Positions 27,408 through 36,213 are shown, numbered from the stretch's first letter. The stretch: DNA of 42,362 nucleotides from Micrococcales bacterium (GCA_009784895.1 WQXJ01000017.1:1-42362), one strand, 5' to 3'. The notes: generated from the letters alone by a model not told the origin. Numbers and translations are program-made.

Positions 27408-28301
27408 GTGCCGGAACTACCCGAGGTCGAAACAGTTCGCCGAGGCCTGGACCAGCTGGTGGTGGGGCGCCGCATCGGTGGCTTCGAGGTGCTAGAAGCC
27501 AAGACCTTCAGGATCGAGCCGCCACTGACAACAGAACGAGGCCTAGTGGGGGCCACGGTTCTGGCCGCGCGGCGGCGTGGCAAGGTTCTGGTTCTGGACT
27601 TAAGTGGCCAGGTCAGCCTGGTTGGCCACCTCAAGATGACCGGCCAAATGGTGGTAGTTGGGCCAAAACAAGCAGACCAATCTGGCCAAAGATGGGGGGC
27701 GGGCCATCCGACTGACTCGCTGATTGGCCAAATGCCAGATAGATCGACCAGATTGATCATCACCTTTGACGACGGCACCAAGCTCTACTTCAACGACCAG
27801 CGGAAATTCGGTTGGCTCCACCTCATGCCAACTAACCAAGTCGAAGCGCTGGACCTGATCGCCAAGATGGGACCAGAACCACTTGAGGGTGAGCCATGGC
27901 CGGAATTTGCCAGCCGCGCCAGGCGCCACAAGTCCACCACCGTCAAAGCCGTGCTGCTAAACCAAGAGGTGGTGGCCGGCATCGGCAATATCTATGCCGA
28001 CGAGGCCTGCTGGATCGCCAGGGTTCACCCAGCCACCCCGGTCCAACGCCTCTCCGACCGCAAGCTAAAGGCGCTGCTGGAAGGCGCTATCGCCTCGATG
28101 CAGCAGTCGCTGGAGCTAGGTGGGTCAACCGACCGTAACTACGTCGATGCCCAGGGCCGGCGCGGCTCCTACCTGGCCTTCGCCAAGGTTTTCCGCAAGG
28201 ATGGCCAGCCCTGTGAACGCTGTGGCGCCACCTTGGCCAAGACCAGGGTGGCCGGTCGCGGTACCCACTTTTGTCCGCGCTGCCAACGACTGCCCAAGTA
28301 G
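27408..28301 (+). CDS. mutM: Formamidopyrimidine-DNA glycosylase (Fpg/MutM)
   Basis: 297-residue base-excision repair enzyme removing oxidised purines such as 8-oxoguanine. GTG 27408 is chosen because it yields (M)PELPEVETVRRGL, placing the catalytic Pro and Glu at positions 2 and 3. The conserved Lys region (RRRGKVLVLDL), the helix-two-turn-helix (LLNQEVVAGIGNIYADEACW) and the C-terminal zinc finger (CERCGATL then THFCPRCQR) are present. The loop before LIITFDDGTKLYFNDQRKFGW is a little longer than usual. It faces the cyclophilin gene divergently. Confidence 0.95.
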   Translation: MPELPEVETVRRGLDQLVVGRRIGGFEVLEAKTFRIEPPLTTERGLVGATVLAARRRGKVLVLDLSGQVSLVGHLKMTGQMVVVGPKQADQSGQRWGAGHPTDSLIGQMPDRSTRLIITFDDGTKLYFNDQRKFGWLHLMPTNQVEALDLIAKMGPEPLEGEPWPEFASRARRHKSTTVKAVLLNQEVVAGIGNIYADEACWIARVHPATPVQRLSDRKLKALLEGAIASMQQSLELGGSTDRNYVDAQGRRGSYLAFAKVFRKDGQPCERCGATLAKTRVAGRGTHFCPRCQRLPK

Positions 28302-28408
28302 CGGCGTCGGCTGGCTCTCCAAGTCGCCGCCCGGCCAACGCCCGCCGGCTGAACCCAGGCTCGCCGGTCACATCTTGGACAACCCGTTCCATTAGGCGAG
28401 ATTTCCCC

Positions 28409-28440
28409 TAATATGGGCCAGCGAGTCTGAACCAGACTCG
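28409..28440 (+). promoter_or_regulatory. TAATAT -10 and 5' stem-loop of the ABC importer
   Basis: TAATAT (28409-28414) would start transcription near 28421. Immediately there lies CGAGTCTG (28422-28429), loop AAC, CAGACTCG (28433-28440), a perfect 8-bp stem at the mRNA 5' end. It could stabilise the transcript or be an operator. A similar -10 and palindrome occur at 29542-29569. Confidence 0.5.
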
Positions 28441-28473
28441 GCAAACCGGCTTCTTAACAAGCGAGGTAATGAC

Positions 28474-29484
28474 GTGAATAAGACTTCCCGCTCCCTATCC
28501 GCAGTGGCAATCGCCCTAACCGCTGGCTTGGCCTTGGCCGCCTGCGGTTCCGGCTCTGATGACTCAAAAGACGGCGCTAAGGGCGCCGATGACGGCAAAA
28601 CCTACAAAATTGGCATCACCAAATTTGTCGCTCACCCGTCGCTTGACGCCGTTGAGGAAGGCTTCAAAGCCGCCCTCGAGGCGAAGGGCGTCAAAGTCGA
28701 TGTCACCCCAGATGACGCCCAAGCCGAAATCGCCAACACCACCACTATTGCCAGCAAATTCGCTGGTAGTGACCTGGATTTGATCCTGGCGATTGCGACT
28801 CCCTCGGCCCAGGCCATGGTCAACCAGATTCCCGACACCCCGATCCTGTTCGCGGCCGTGACCGACCCGGTAGGGGCGGGCCTGGTGCCCAGTTGGGAGC
28901 CCAGCGGCACCAACGTCTCTGGCACATCCGACCTCAACCCCGAAGGCAAGCCAGCCCATTTGGTCCAAGAGGTTCTGCCGGACACTAAGACCATCGGCTT
29001 TGTCTACTCCCTCGGTGAGCAGAACTCAGTGGTCCAGTTGAAGGACCTGCAGGCCGAGGCCGAGGAACTGGGTATGACGGTCAAAGAGGCCGGCATCACC
29101 AACGCCTCGGAATTGGGCACCGCCGTTCAGACCCTCAAGGGTGTCGATGTCATCTACGTTGGCACCGATAACACCGTGGTTGACGCTCTGGTAACAGTGG
29201 TCGACTTTGCCATCGCCAACCAGGTGCCGCTGTTTGTGGCGGACAAAGCCTCGGCTGAAAAGGGCGGCGCCGTCGCCCGCGGCATCGACTATTACGAAAT
29301 GGGCCTGCGCACCGGTGAAATGGCCTACCAGATTCTGGTCGAAGGCGTTGACGTGGGCACGCTGGCCCCGCTGCAGGTTGTCGACACCGAGATTGTCATC
29401 AACCCGACCTCCGCCGAGGCGCAAGGCCTGGTGATTCCACCTGCCATTGCCGATGCCGCCACCGTGGTGGAGACCAAGCAATAG
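28474..29484 (+). CDS. ABC transporter substrate-binding lipoprotein (ABC_sub_bind family)
   Basis: 336-residue extracytoplasmic lipoprotein. The signal peptide ends in LALAAC, with lipidated Cys24, followed by a Ser/Asp/Gly linker. The mature part (YKIGITKFVAHPSLDAVEEGFKAAL; LILAIATPSAQAMVNQIPDTPILFAAVTDPVGAGLV; GFVYSLGEQNSVVQLKDLQ) belongs to the ABC_sub_bind family (PF04392 type). That family includes streptococcal TrpX, but the ligand here cannot be read from sequence. GTG 28474 has GAGG 7 bases upstream. A strong hairpin separates it from the permease gene, which would allow more binding protein than permease. Confidence 0.9.
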   Translation: MNKTSRSLSAVAIALTAGLALAACGSGSDDSKDGAKGADDGKTYKIGITKFVAHPSLDAVEEGFKAALEAKGVKVDVTPDDAQAEIANTTTIASKFAGSDLDLILAIATPSAQAMVNQIPDTPILFAAVTDPVGAGLVPSWEPSGTNVSGTSDLNPEGKPAHLVQEVLPDTKTIGFVYSLGEQNSVVQLKDLQAEAEELGMTVKEAGITNASELGTAVQTLKGVDVIYVGTDNTVVDALVTVVDFAIANQVPLFVADKASAEKGGAVARGIDYYEMGLRTGEMAYQILVEGVDVGTLAPLQVVDTEIVINPTSAEAQGLVIPPAIADAATVVETKQ

Positions 29485-29499
29485 GGCCCTTTCAATAGC

Positions 29500-29517
29500 G
29501 CCCGGGAAGGCCCGGGC
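29500..29517 (+). terminator. Hairpin after the binding-protein gene
   Basis: GCCCGGG (29500-29506), loop AAGG, CCCGGGC (29511-29517). It is a 7-bp GC stem, 15 bases after the stop, with no T-run. It probably attenuates read-through into the permease gene. Confidence 0.5.
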
Positions 29518-29541
29518 CGGGTCCACCGCTCAAAAGACTAG

Positions 29542-29569
29542 TAATATGCGTCCCGCCGGTCATGACCGG
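29542..29569 (+). promoter_or_regulatory. Internal TAATAT -10 with palindrome before the permease
   Basis: TAATAT (29542-29547) followed by the palindrome CCGGTCATGACCGG (29556-29569) at the expected transcript start. The layout copies that at 28409-28440, though the palindrome sequences differ. Confidence 0.45.
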
Positions 29570-29660
29570 TCCTGGCCCCGCGCGGTGCCAGGCCGGATCA
29601 GGCCGGCGGCGCTATGTCCGTTTCAAGTCAACCTAGCTAACCGCCGGAAGGAAGCCAGCC

Positions 29661-30620
29661 GTGCTTAACGTGGTGGCCCAGGGCCTGATCTTTGGCCTGG
29701 TGGCGCTCGGCGTCTTCTTGACCTACAAGGTCCTGGCTTTTGCCGACCTGACGGTTGATGGCTCGTTCACCTGCGGTGCGGCTACTGCGGCTATGGCGAT
29801 TTACGTCCTCGACCTGCCGCCATTGCTAGCCACGGGCATGGGGGTGGTAGCCGGGGCCTTGGCCGGCCTGCTAACTGGCCTGTTGCACACCGGCCTGAAA
29901 ATCGATCCGCTGCTGGCCTCGATCCTGGTCATGATTGGGTTGTATTCAATCAACCTGCGCATCATGGGCAGTCCCAACATCCAGCTAAACCTGCGTGAGG
30001 GCGAGCGCGTCACCACCCTGTTCAGCTACTTCAAAAACAACCAGCTCTGGGACTCTTGGCAGCTGGTCGCTGTCACCGCAGTGGTGGCCCTGGTTTTGAA
30101 GTTCTTTGTCGACTGGTATTTGGCCACCGACTTTGGCCTGACAGTCCAGGCCACAGGTGACAACGCGACGATGGCCTCGGCTCAGGGTGTGTCAACCAAC
30201 GCCACCAAAATCATCACATTGATGGTGTCAAATGGCTTAGTCGGCTTGGGCGGCGGGTTGTATGCCCAGTTCAACGGTTCGGCTGACGCCCAAATGGGTG
30301 TAGGCATGATTCTGGTAGGCCTGGCCAGTGTCATTATTGGCAGCGCCGTTTTCCCCAGCCGCCGGGTGGTCTGGGCCACCTTGGGTGTGGTGGTTGGCTC
30401 CGTGCTCTACCGCCTGGTCATCTACTGGGCCCTGCTACTGCCGGGTTTCAGGGCCCAGGACATGAAGGTGATTAGTGCCGTTCTGGTGGTTCTCGCCCTG
30501 ATTTTCTCCCAGAACAAGGCTTTGAGATCATCGTTTGCCAAACTGTCGCCGCACCGGCAGCGGGCCAAGCGTGCCCAGTCCGATGCCGGCTCCCGTCCCA
30601 CGCAGGAGGTCGGTGCCTGA
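29661..30620 (+). CDS. ABC transporter permease (branched-chain/ribose type)
   Basis: 319-residue membrane protein with about eight or nine hydrophobic segments, of the BPD_transp_2 superfamily that pairs with ABC_sub_bind receptors. The N-terminus (VLNVVAQGLIFGLVALGVFLTYKVL) followed by FADLTVDGSFTCGAATAA, and the later TGDNATMASAQGVSTNATKI loop, are typical. GTG 29661 has GGAAGGA 8 bases upstream. The stop shares one base with the ATPase start (TGATG). The C-terminus is a basic cytosolic tail (SPHRQRAKRAQ). Confidence 0.92.
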   Translation: MLNVVAQGLIFGLVALGVFLTYKVLAFADLTVDGSFTCGAATAAMAIYVLDLPPLLATGMGVVAGALAGLLTGLLHTGLKIDPLLASILVMIGLYSINLRIMGSPNIQLNLREGERVTTLFSYFKNNQLWDSWQLVAVTAVVALVLKFFVDWYLATDFGLTVQATGDNATMASAQGVSTNATKIITLMVSNGLVGLGGGLYAQFNGSADAQMGVGMILVGLASVIIGSAVFPSRRVVWATLGVVVGSVLYRLVIYWALLLPGFRAQDMKVISAVLVVLALIFSQNKALRSSFAKLSPHRQRAKRAQSDAGSRPTQEVGA

Positions 30621-31438
30621 TGTTGGACTTGCGTGGGGTGTCAAAAACGTTCTTCCCCGGGACGGCCAACGAGCGCCGGGCTTTGCGGGACATCAGCTTG
30701 CATCTAGATGAAGGTGATTTCGTCACCATCATCGGTTCGAATGGGGCTGGCAAGTCGACACTGCTCAACGTCATTTCCGGCACCCTGAGGTGCGACCCGC
30801 CCGGGTTGAGCCGGCCCGGCGCTCTAGGTGGAACCGTCACGATTGACGGCCGCGATGTCTCCAAGCAGCCTGAGCACCGCCGGGCGGCTTTGATCAGCCG
30901 AGTTTTCCAGGATCCGGCGGCCGGCACATCACCGCACCTAACGATCGAACAGAATATGGCCATTGCGCTGACCCGGGGCCACCCGCGGCGACTGGGGCGT
31001 GGGGTCACGGCCAAACGGCGGGCCCGCTTCAGCCAGGAGCTGGAGGTTTTGGGCCTTGGTCTAGAAAACCGCTTGCGCACCAGGGTGGGTATGCTGTCCG
31101 GCGGACAGCGCCAGGCGCTGTCGCTGCTGATGGCTTCCTTCACCCATCCGTCAATCCTCTTGCTGGATGAGCACACCGCTGCCCTTGACCCCCAGCGGGC
31201 TGAATTGGTCACCCAGCTGACCATCAAAGTGGTGGCCGAGGCCAAGCTAACCGCTCTGATGGTGACCCACAATATGGCCCAAGCTTTGCGCGTGGGTAAC
31301 CGGCTGCTGATGATGCATGAAGGCGAAATCATCCTGCAGCTGGACGCTTCTCAGAAGAAGCGCACTACGGTGGCTGACCTAATGGAGCGTTTCGTCGCGG
31401 TCAAAGGCCAAATGGCTGACCGGACTCTGCTGTCCTAA
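30620..31438 (+). CDS. ABC transporter ATP-binding protein
   Basis: 272-residue ATPase that powers the importer with the upstream permease and lipoprotein. Walker A is GSNGAGKST, the Q-loop region is SRVFQDPAAGTSP, the signature LSGGQRQALSLLMA and Walker B ILLLDEHTAALD with the switch His in VTHNMAQAL. ATG 30620 overlaps the permease stop. A solitary copy of the 34-nt repeat family begins 14 bases after its stop. Confidence 0.95.
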   Translation: MLDLRGVSKTFFPGTANERRALRDISLHLDEGDFVTIIGSNGAGKSTLLNVISGTLRCDPPGLSRPGALGGTVTIDGRDVSKQPEHRRAALISRVFQDPAAGTSPHLTIEQNMAIALTRGHPRRLGRGVTAKRRARFSQELEVLGLGLENRLRTRVGMLSGGQRQALSLLMASFTHPSILLLDEHTAALDPQRAELVTQLTIKVVAEAKLTALMVTHNMAQALRVGNRLLMMHEGEIILQLDASQKKRTTVADLMERFVAVKGQMADRTLLS

Positions 31439-31451
31439 CCAGCCGTTACAC

Positions 31452-31470
31452 CGCGAGGTCGAGCTTTTGC
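31452..31470 (+). repeat. Solitary copy of the 34-nt repeat family
   Basis: CGCGAGGTCGAGCTTTTGC matches the core of the 12704-12870 array. Like the other copies it lies just after a stop codon. A TAGTCT -10 candidate for the next operon follows at 31479-31484. Confidence 0.65.
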
Positions 31471-31548
31471 AGAGCAGGTAGTCTGGACGGGTCGGAGCCA
31501 GGCACCCCGGTGGCCTTTGACCGATTTACCGCCAGCTAGGAGCCAAAT

Positions 31549-32400
31549 GTGAATCAGCCAACTGTGGCCCAAGCCGTTAGCGTGCTCGAAGAACTCTTTC
31601 CGCCCCGGTTGGCGGAAAGCTGGGACCGGGTTGGGCTGGTTTGCGGCGACCCCAAGGCCCCGGTGACCAAGATCGCCCTCGCGGTTGACCCGACTCTGCG
31701 GGCGACGACACAAGCCATCGAATGGGGCGCTGATCTGCTAGTAGTGCACCACCCGCTGTTGCTCCGGCCGGTCAGCTCGGTGGCGGCAGTCAGTTTTAAG
31801 GGCGCCATTGTGCATCGCCTGATCCAGGCCGGCTGCGCCCTGTACACGGCGCATACCAATGCCGATGCGGCCATCGGCGGAGTGGCAGACGCTTTTGCGG
31901 AGCTGATTGGCTTAACTGAGGTCGCGCCCTTGGTGCCAGATGAAGCTGAAGCCAGGGCCGGCATCGGGCGAATTGGCCGCCTGCCCGCCAAGGTGAGCCT
32001 GCAGCAACTAGGGCAGATGCTGGCCCAGGCGCTGCCCGCAACGCATCACGGGGTGCGGCTGGCCGGGCCGCCGGATGACCAAGTGAGCCTGGTGGCGGTG
32101 GTTGGCGGCGCCGGTGATTCGCTGTTTGACCAGGTGCGCGAGTCAGGCGCGGAGGCCTACATCACGGCTGATCTAAGGCACCACCCGGCGCTGGAGGCAC
32201 GCCAGGCAGCCGAATTCGCCGGTGGCGGCAAGCCCTATCTGGTTGACGTGTCCCACGCCGCCAGTGAGTGGGCCTGGTTGGAGGCGGCCGGGCGAGCCTT
32301 AGCCACCCAGTTGTCCGGCCAGGGCGCTAGGGTGGAAACCTGGGTCAATCCCGAGGTGGCTGACCCGTGGACCATGCGAATTGGAGGCGATCAGCTGTGA
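31549..32400 (+). CDS. Nif3-like dinuclear metal-centre protein
   Basis: 283-residue member of the Nif3/DUF34 family (often labelled GTP cyclohydrolase I type 2). Metal ligands are visible: LLVVHHPLLLRP (His67-His68), the AHTNAD segment, and the C-terminal DVSHAASEW, which stands for the usual GH..SE. GTG 31549 has TAGGAG 6 bases upstream. The family's cellular reaction is not settled. It is coupled by a GTGA overlap to the zinc-ribbon gene, as in Rv2230c-Rv2229c. Confidence 0.93.
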   Translation: MNQPTVAQAVSVLEELFPPRLAESWDRVGLVCGDPKAPVTKIALAVDPTLRATTQAIEWGADLLVVHHPLLLRPVSSVAAVSFKGAIVHRLIQAGCALYTAHTNADAAIGGVADAFAELIGLTEVAPLVPDEAEARAGIGRIGRLPAKVSLQQLGQMLAQALPATHHGVRLAGPPDDQVSLVAVVGGAGDSLFDQVRESGAEAYITADLRHHPALEARQAAEFAGGGKPYLVDVSHAASEWAWLEAAGRALATQLSGQGARVETWVNPEVADPWTMRIGGDQL

Positions 32401-33137
32401 AGGCAGCCGCGGCCTTGCAGGGGCGATTGTTAGTGGTGCAAGGCCACGACACCGCCCTGCGGCAATTGGACCACAAACTCCAGACCATGCCGGCCAAAGC
32501 TGAGCTGGCATCGAGCCAGGTGGCGGTAGTCGAGGCGGCCGAGGCCGTGGCCGGGGCCAAGGTCCGGGTCAGCGACATTCAGCGCGAGCTGACCGCCGTA
32601 GAAGACGAGGTCACCAAAGTTGAACAGCGCCGCCGGCGAGACACTGATCGACTCGAATCCGGCGGCGGCACCTCACGCGAGATTCAGGCCCTAGTGGCAG
32701 AGGTCGAAGCCCTAGAACGGCGCCGTGACGTGCTGGAAGAGGCCCAGCTTGAGGTCATGGAACGGCTGGAAGAGGCCGGCATTGCCTTGGGCCAGCTTGA
32801 ACAGGCCCTGGCGCAAAACCAGGCCAAGGTGGCAGAGCTGATAGAGGTGGTAGCGGCCGAATCAGCCCAAATCGAGGCCGAACAGGCCGAACAGCGCACT
32901 GCCCGGGACCAGGCCGCTCTCGGCCTGGGTGAGGACCTGATGGCCTTGTATGAACGGCTGCGTGAACGTCAAAACGGAGTTGGCGCGGCCGCCCTGATCC
33001 AGCGACGCTGCGACGGCTGCCGGCTCGAGGTGACCCCGGCACATCTGGCGGAGATCCGCGCCGCGGCCGAGGACGATGTGGTGCGTTGTGAGGAGTGCGG
33101 TCGAATTCTGGTCAGGGGCGAGGACAGCGGCCAGTGA
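32397..33137 (+). CDS. C4 zinc-ribbon coiled-coil protein (DUF164/CT398 type)
   Basis: 246 residues. About 20-180 form a long antiparallel coiled coil rich in Glu, Ala, Gln and Arg (VEAAEAVAGAKVRVSDIQRELTAVEDEV). The C-terminus carries a zinc ribbon with CDGC and CEEC. GTG 32397 overlaps the Nif3 stop and has GGAGG 9 bases upstream. CT398-like proteins are proposed adaptors in Chlamydia, but no role is proven in actinobacteria. The stop overlaps the RNase H gene in GTGA. Confidence 0.9.
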   Translation: MKAAAALQGRLLVVQGHDTALRQLDHKLQTMPAKAELASSQVAVVEAAEAVAGAKVRVSDIQRELTAVEDEVTKVEQRRRRDTDRLESGGGTSREIQALVAEVEALERRRDVLEEAQLEVMERLEEAGIALGQLEQALAQNQAKVAELIEVVAAESAQIEAEQAEQRTARDQAALGLGEDLMALYERLRERQNGVGAAALIQRRCDGCRLEVTPAHLAEIRAAAEDDVVRCEECGRILVRGEDSGQ

Positions 33138-34429
33138 GCCGCGAGCTAATTATCGAGGCCGATGGCGGGTCGCGCGGCAATCCTGGGCCAGCTGGGTTTG
33201 GCGCCTTGGTCCGCGACGGGAAAACTGGCGCTGTGCTGTGTGAAGAGGCCGGCTTCATAGGACACGCCACCAACAATGTGGCCGAATACCGCGGACTGAT
33301 TGCCGGCATCGAGGCGGCCCGGCAAATCGACGCCACGGCCCGCCTCGACATCCGGCTGGACTCGAAGCTGCTGGTCAACCAGATGTCGGGGCAATGGAAG
33401 CTGAAGTCACCGGAATTGAAGGTGTTGGCAAAAGAGGCCAAGGCGGCGCTGGGGGAAGCCGAGGCCAGTTTCCGCTGGGTGCCGCGGGAGGACAACACCA
33501 GAGCAGACGCGCTGGCCAACGAGGCGATGGACAGGGAGTCGGGTTTGTCCCATGTCACCGGCGCCGGGTTAGTTGAGCCGACCCAGGCCACAGACGGCAA
33601 TTCGCTATTCGAATCGCATCAGGCAGACGCTTTGCCCCTGCCTGAACTAAGGCAACCGGAAAGCGCCCCTTTTGAGCCGACTGTCGTAATGGGCGACTTT
33701 TCAGCCGACGTTGGGGATTTGGCAAGCGGGGTGCGTCTAGCCCAAATGACTACATCGGGCACCCAGAGGCGGTTGGGCACACCGGGTGAACCAACTACGG
33801 TGATTCTGGTACGTCATGGCATGACTGAGGTGACAGCTTCGGACGCCTTTGCCGGGGCAGCTATCCCGGGAGCCAGCTTGTCCCAAGAAGGCCGGGCCCA
33901 GGCGGCGGCCGCGGCCGAAGAACTCAAACGGATGCTGGCGGTGCCCTGGGTGTTTGTGCCCAGGCCAACGGTGGCTTTCACCTCGCCCACGGCGCGGACA
34001 GTCGAGACGGCGCAACTGGTGGCCCCGGCCATTGGGCTTGAGGCCAAACAGGATCGAACCTGGATTGAAGAAGACTTTGGCCAATGGGATTCGCTCACCA
34101 AAGTCCAAACCAATCAGCGCTGGCCTAATGGCCTGGACCAGTGGTACCAGGATCCCGAATACGCACCGCCGGGTGGTGAATCCAGGGCCCAGGTGGGCCG
34201 CCGGATCTGGCAGGCACTCAACCAACTGGTGGCTAATCATCCTGGTCAAAGCGTCCTATTGGTGACGCATGGCATGGCGATCCGGGCGGCGCTGGGCGCG
34301 GCGCTGGGCGCGCCGCCGGCGGCCTGGTTTGCCTTCAGAGTGGCGCCAGCCTCGATCACGGTGCTGCGTTTGTGGCCAGGTGGCCTCAGCGAGGTTGTTT
34401 GCACCAACCGGACCGTGGCGGCCAACTGA
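33134..34429 (+). CDS. Bifunctional RNase HI / histidine phosphatase
   Basis: 431-residue fusion like Rv2228c. The N-terminal RNase HI domain (1-140) has the acidic set Asp10 (IIEADGGSRGNPG), Glu51 (NVAEYRGL), Asp76 (RLDSKLLV) and Asp125 (DNTRADALAN). It lacks the basic protrusion of E. coli RNase HI. A linker of about 80 residues follows. The phosphatase domain (about 222-431) has RHG at 227-229, the second His at 379 (VTHGMAIRAA), and TSPTARTVETAQ and EEDFGQWDSLT. In mycobacteria the second domain has alpha-ribazole phosphatase-like (CobC) activity. GTG 33134 overlaps the upstream stop. Confidence 0.94.
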   Translation: MSRELIIEADGGSRGNPGPAGFGALVRDGKTGAVLCEEAGFIGHATNNVAEYRGLIAGIEAARQIDATARLDIRLDSKLLVNQMSGQWKLKSPELKVLAKEAKAALGEAEASFRWVPREDNTRADALANEAMDRESGLSHVTGAGLVEPTQATDGNSLFESHQADALPLPELRQPESAPFEPTVVMGDFSADVGDLASGVRLAQMTTSGTQRRLGTPGEPTTVILVRHGMTEVTASDAFAGAAIPGASLSQEGRAQAAAAAEELKRMLAVPWVFVPRPTVAFTSPTARTVETAQLVAPAIGLEAKQDRTWIEEDFGQWDSLTKVQTNQRWPNGLDQWYQDPEYAPPGGESRAQVGRRIWQALNQLVANHPGQSVLLVTHGMAIRAALGAALGAPPAAWFAFRVAPASITVLRLWPGGLSEVVCTNRTVAAN

Positions 34430-34454
34430 AGACGTGACCGTGGCTGGCGGCAGG

Positions 34455-34460
34455 TAGGCT
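34455..34460 (+). promoter_or_regulatory. Candidate -10 (TAGGCT) for rnpB
   Basis: TAGGCT ends 7 bases before the first base of the RNase P RNA P1 stem at 34468, the spacing expected between a -10 and a transcript start. Confidence 0.55.
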
Positions 34461-34467
34461 TGGCTGC

Positions 34468-34850
34468 GCGGATGAGTCGGCCGGACGGCCGCGGCCGCGG
34501 GCTAGGCGCGAACCTACCGGCGGTCGAGGAAAGTCCGGGCTCCCAAGAGCAAGGTGGTGGGTAACGCCCACCCGGGGTGACCCGCGGGACAGTGCCACAG
34601 AAAACAGACCGCCGCCAGCCGGGCGCTAGACCCGGCCAGCGGTAAGGGTGAAACGGTGGTGTAAGAGACCACCAGCACCCACGGCGACGTGGGTGGCTAG
34701 GTAAACCCCACCTGGAGCAAGGCCAGACAGGAAGCGCCCTAGGGCTGCTCGCCCAAGCTTCCGGGTAGGCCGCATGAGGCCGGTGGCAACACCGGTCCTA
34801 GATGGATGGCCGTCCACGACAGAACCCGGCTTACAGGCCGGCTCATCCGC
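34468..34850 (+). ncRNA. rnpB: RNase P RNA (bacterial class A)
   Basis: Catalytic RNA that trims tRNA 5' ends. GCGGATGAGTCGGCC at 34468-34482 pairs with GGCCGGCTCATCCGC at 34836-34850 to form P1, with one G-U pair. The universal core is present: GAGGAAAGTCCGGGC (34526-34540) pairs across to the ACAGAACCCGGCTTACAG region (34819-34836). GGTAAGGGTGAAACGGTG and the GTAAACCCCAC motif are also recognisable. The length of 383 is normal. It follows the RNase HI-phosphatase gene closely. Confidence 0.96.
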
Positions 34851-34856
34851 CCAACC

Positions 34857-34905
34857 GGCTGGCTGTGCGCCCAAGGTACGGTCTGGTGAAGTAGACCAGC
34901 CAGCC
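34857..34905. terminator. Nested hairpin between rnpB and ppgK
   Basis: GGCTGGCTG (34857-34865) pairs with CAGCCAGCC (34897-34905), with an inner GGTCT/AGACC stem. It lies between the 3' ends of two convergent transcripts and can serve both strands. Confidence 0.6.
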
Positions 34906-34913
34906 AGGGGCGG

Positions 34914-35672
34914 CTAGAAGGCCCCGGCGGCCAAAGCCGCCGCACCGGCAATGCCAGCGGCGTTGCGTAACTGTGCCGGAATAATTGGCACCCTCAGCTC
35001 CAATAGCGGCAGGAACTTGGCGTGGTGGCGCGAAACACCACCGCCCACCACAAACAGATCAGGGTGCAACAGCCGGTCAATCTCGCGGAAGTATCGCTGG
35101 AGGCGTTTGGCCCAACGCGCGTAGTCCAGATTGTCGCGGTCCTTGGCTGAAGAAGCCGCCCAAGTCTCAGCATCGCGACCTTTGATAATGATGTGGCCCA
35201 GCTCGGAGTTGGGCCACAGCCTCCCACCGACCACCAAGGCGGTGCCTATGCCGGTGCCTAAAGTCATCACGGCCACCGTGCCGGGGTGGTCTTTGGCAGC
35301 ACCGTATTTGACTTCGGCGAAACCGGCTGCGTCGGCGTCGTTGACCACGGTGACCTGGCGCCCGGTGCTTTTCTTGACGAGCTGGCCCAGGTCAGCCCCG
35401 ACCCAGGACTGATCCAAATTGGCCACCGAGGGGATTATGCCGCCAAAAATCGGAGCCGGAAAGGCCAGGCCAATGGGGATATCGGCGGGCAAATCGAAAT
35501 GGTCGAACAACTCCCCAATCACCGCCACAACGGCCTGCGGCGTGGACGGTTTGGGGGTCAGGATCTTGTAGCGGGCGTCCGCCAGGGCGCCGGTCGTCAA
35601 GTCGACCGGTGCGCCTTTGATGCCACTGCCGCCAATGTCAATGCCAAAGGCCACACCGTCAACGCTGCTCAC
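34914..35672 (-). CDS. ppgK: Polyphosphate glucokinase (ROK family)
   Basis: 252-residue cytosolic kinase phosphorylating glucose with polyphosphate (and often ATP), an actinobacterial enzyme. Phosphate-binding GIDIGGSGIKGAPVDL, catalytic NDADAAGFAE, LGTGIGTALVVGG and PNSELGH are seen. The segment KDRDNLDYARWAKRLQRYFREIDRLLHPDLFVVGGGVSR is characteristic of PpgK. The GTG at 35672 is preferred because GGGAG lies 6 bases upstream; a TTG at 35693 would add seven residues. The C-terminus is Ala-rich and ends at the rnpB terminator. Confidence 0.94.
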   Translation of the reverse strand: MSSVDGVAFGIDIGGSGIKGAPVDLTTGALADARYKILTPKPSTPQAVVAVIGELFDHFDLPADIPIGLAFPAPIFGGIIPSVANLDQSWVGADLGQLVKKSTGRQVTVVNDADAAGFAEVKYGAAKDHPGTVAVMTLGTGIGTALVVGGRLWPNSELGHIIIKGRDAETWAASSAKDRDNLDYARWAKRLQRYFREIDRLLHPDLFVVGGGVSRHHAKFLPLLELRVPIIPAQLRNAAGIAGAAALAAGAF

Positions 35673-35757
35673 ACTTGCTCCCTTTGGTGCCAACTGAGTC
35701 CAAACCGAATCATTCCATATCAGGCTAGGCCCGCCACACGTGATGTGACCGGGTCAG

Positions 35758-36213
35758 CTAGCCGTCGCGGCCGGCCTCGAACTGGGTGATCAGGTCGATG
35801 CGATGGCCGTGACGGGCCTCGCCGCTGAACGGTTCCGCTACAAAGGCGTCGACCAGCGCCAAAGCCTCATCAATGGTGTGTTCACGCGCCCCAAGGCCCA
35901 TGACGTTGGCGTCATTGTGTTGGCGGGCCAGGCGGGCGGTGCGCTCCGACCAGACCAAGGCCGCCCTGATGCCGGCGACCTTGTTGGCCGCGATTTGCTC
36001 GCCGTTGCCGGAGCCGCCAATGACCACGCCCAAAGAACCGGGCTCGGCCACCACCGCCCTGGCTGCCTCGATGCAGAATGGCGGGTAGTCATCGGCTGGG
36101 TCAAAGGCGAAGGCGCCGTGGTCAACCGGTTCGTGCCCGGCGGCCTTGAGATGGTCCTTGACCGCCTGGGCCAATTCGAAACCGGCGTGATCGCTGGCCA
36201 CATGAATCCGCAT
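35758..36213 (-). CDS. rpiB: Ribose-5-phosphate isomerase B
   Basis: 151-residue isomerase of ribose 5-phosphate and ribulose 5-phosphate (pentose phosphate pathway). The N-terminus MRIHVASDHAGFELA is typical. GGSGNGEQIAANKVAGIRAAL carries Glu where E. coli RpiB has the catalytic Cys, which is the mycobacterial form using Glu75. The substrate loop RQHNDANVMGLGAR is intact. The ATG at 36213 is favoured by the family start, and CACAAT lies 7 bases upstream, which would make it leaderless. ATG 36222 would add three residues. Confidence 0.94.
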   Translation of the reverse strand: MRIHVASDHAGFELAQAVKDHLKAAGHEPVDHGAFAFDPADDYPPFCIEAARAVVAEPGSLGVVIGGSGNGEQIAANKVAGIRAALVWSERTARLARQHNDANVMGLGAREHTIDEALALVDAFVAEPFSGEARHGHRIDLITQFEAGRDG

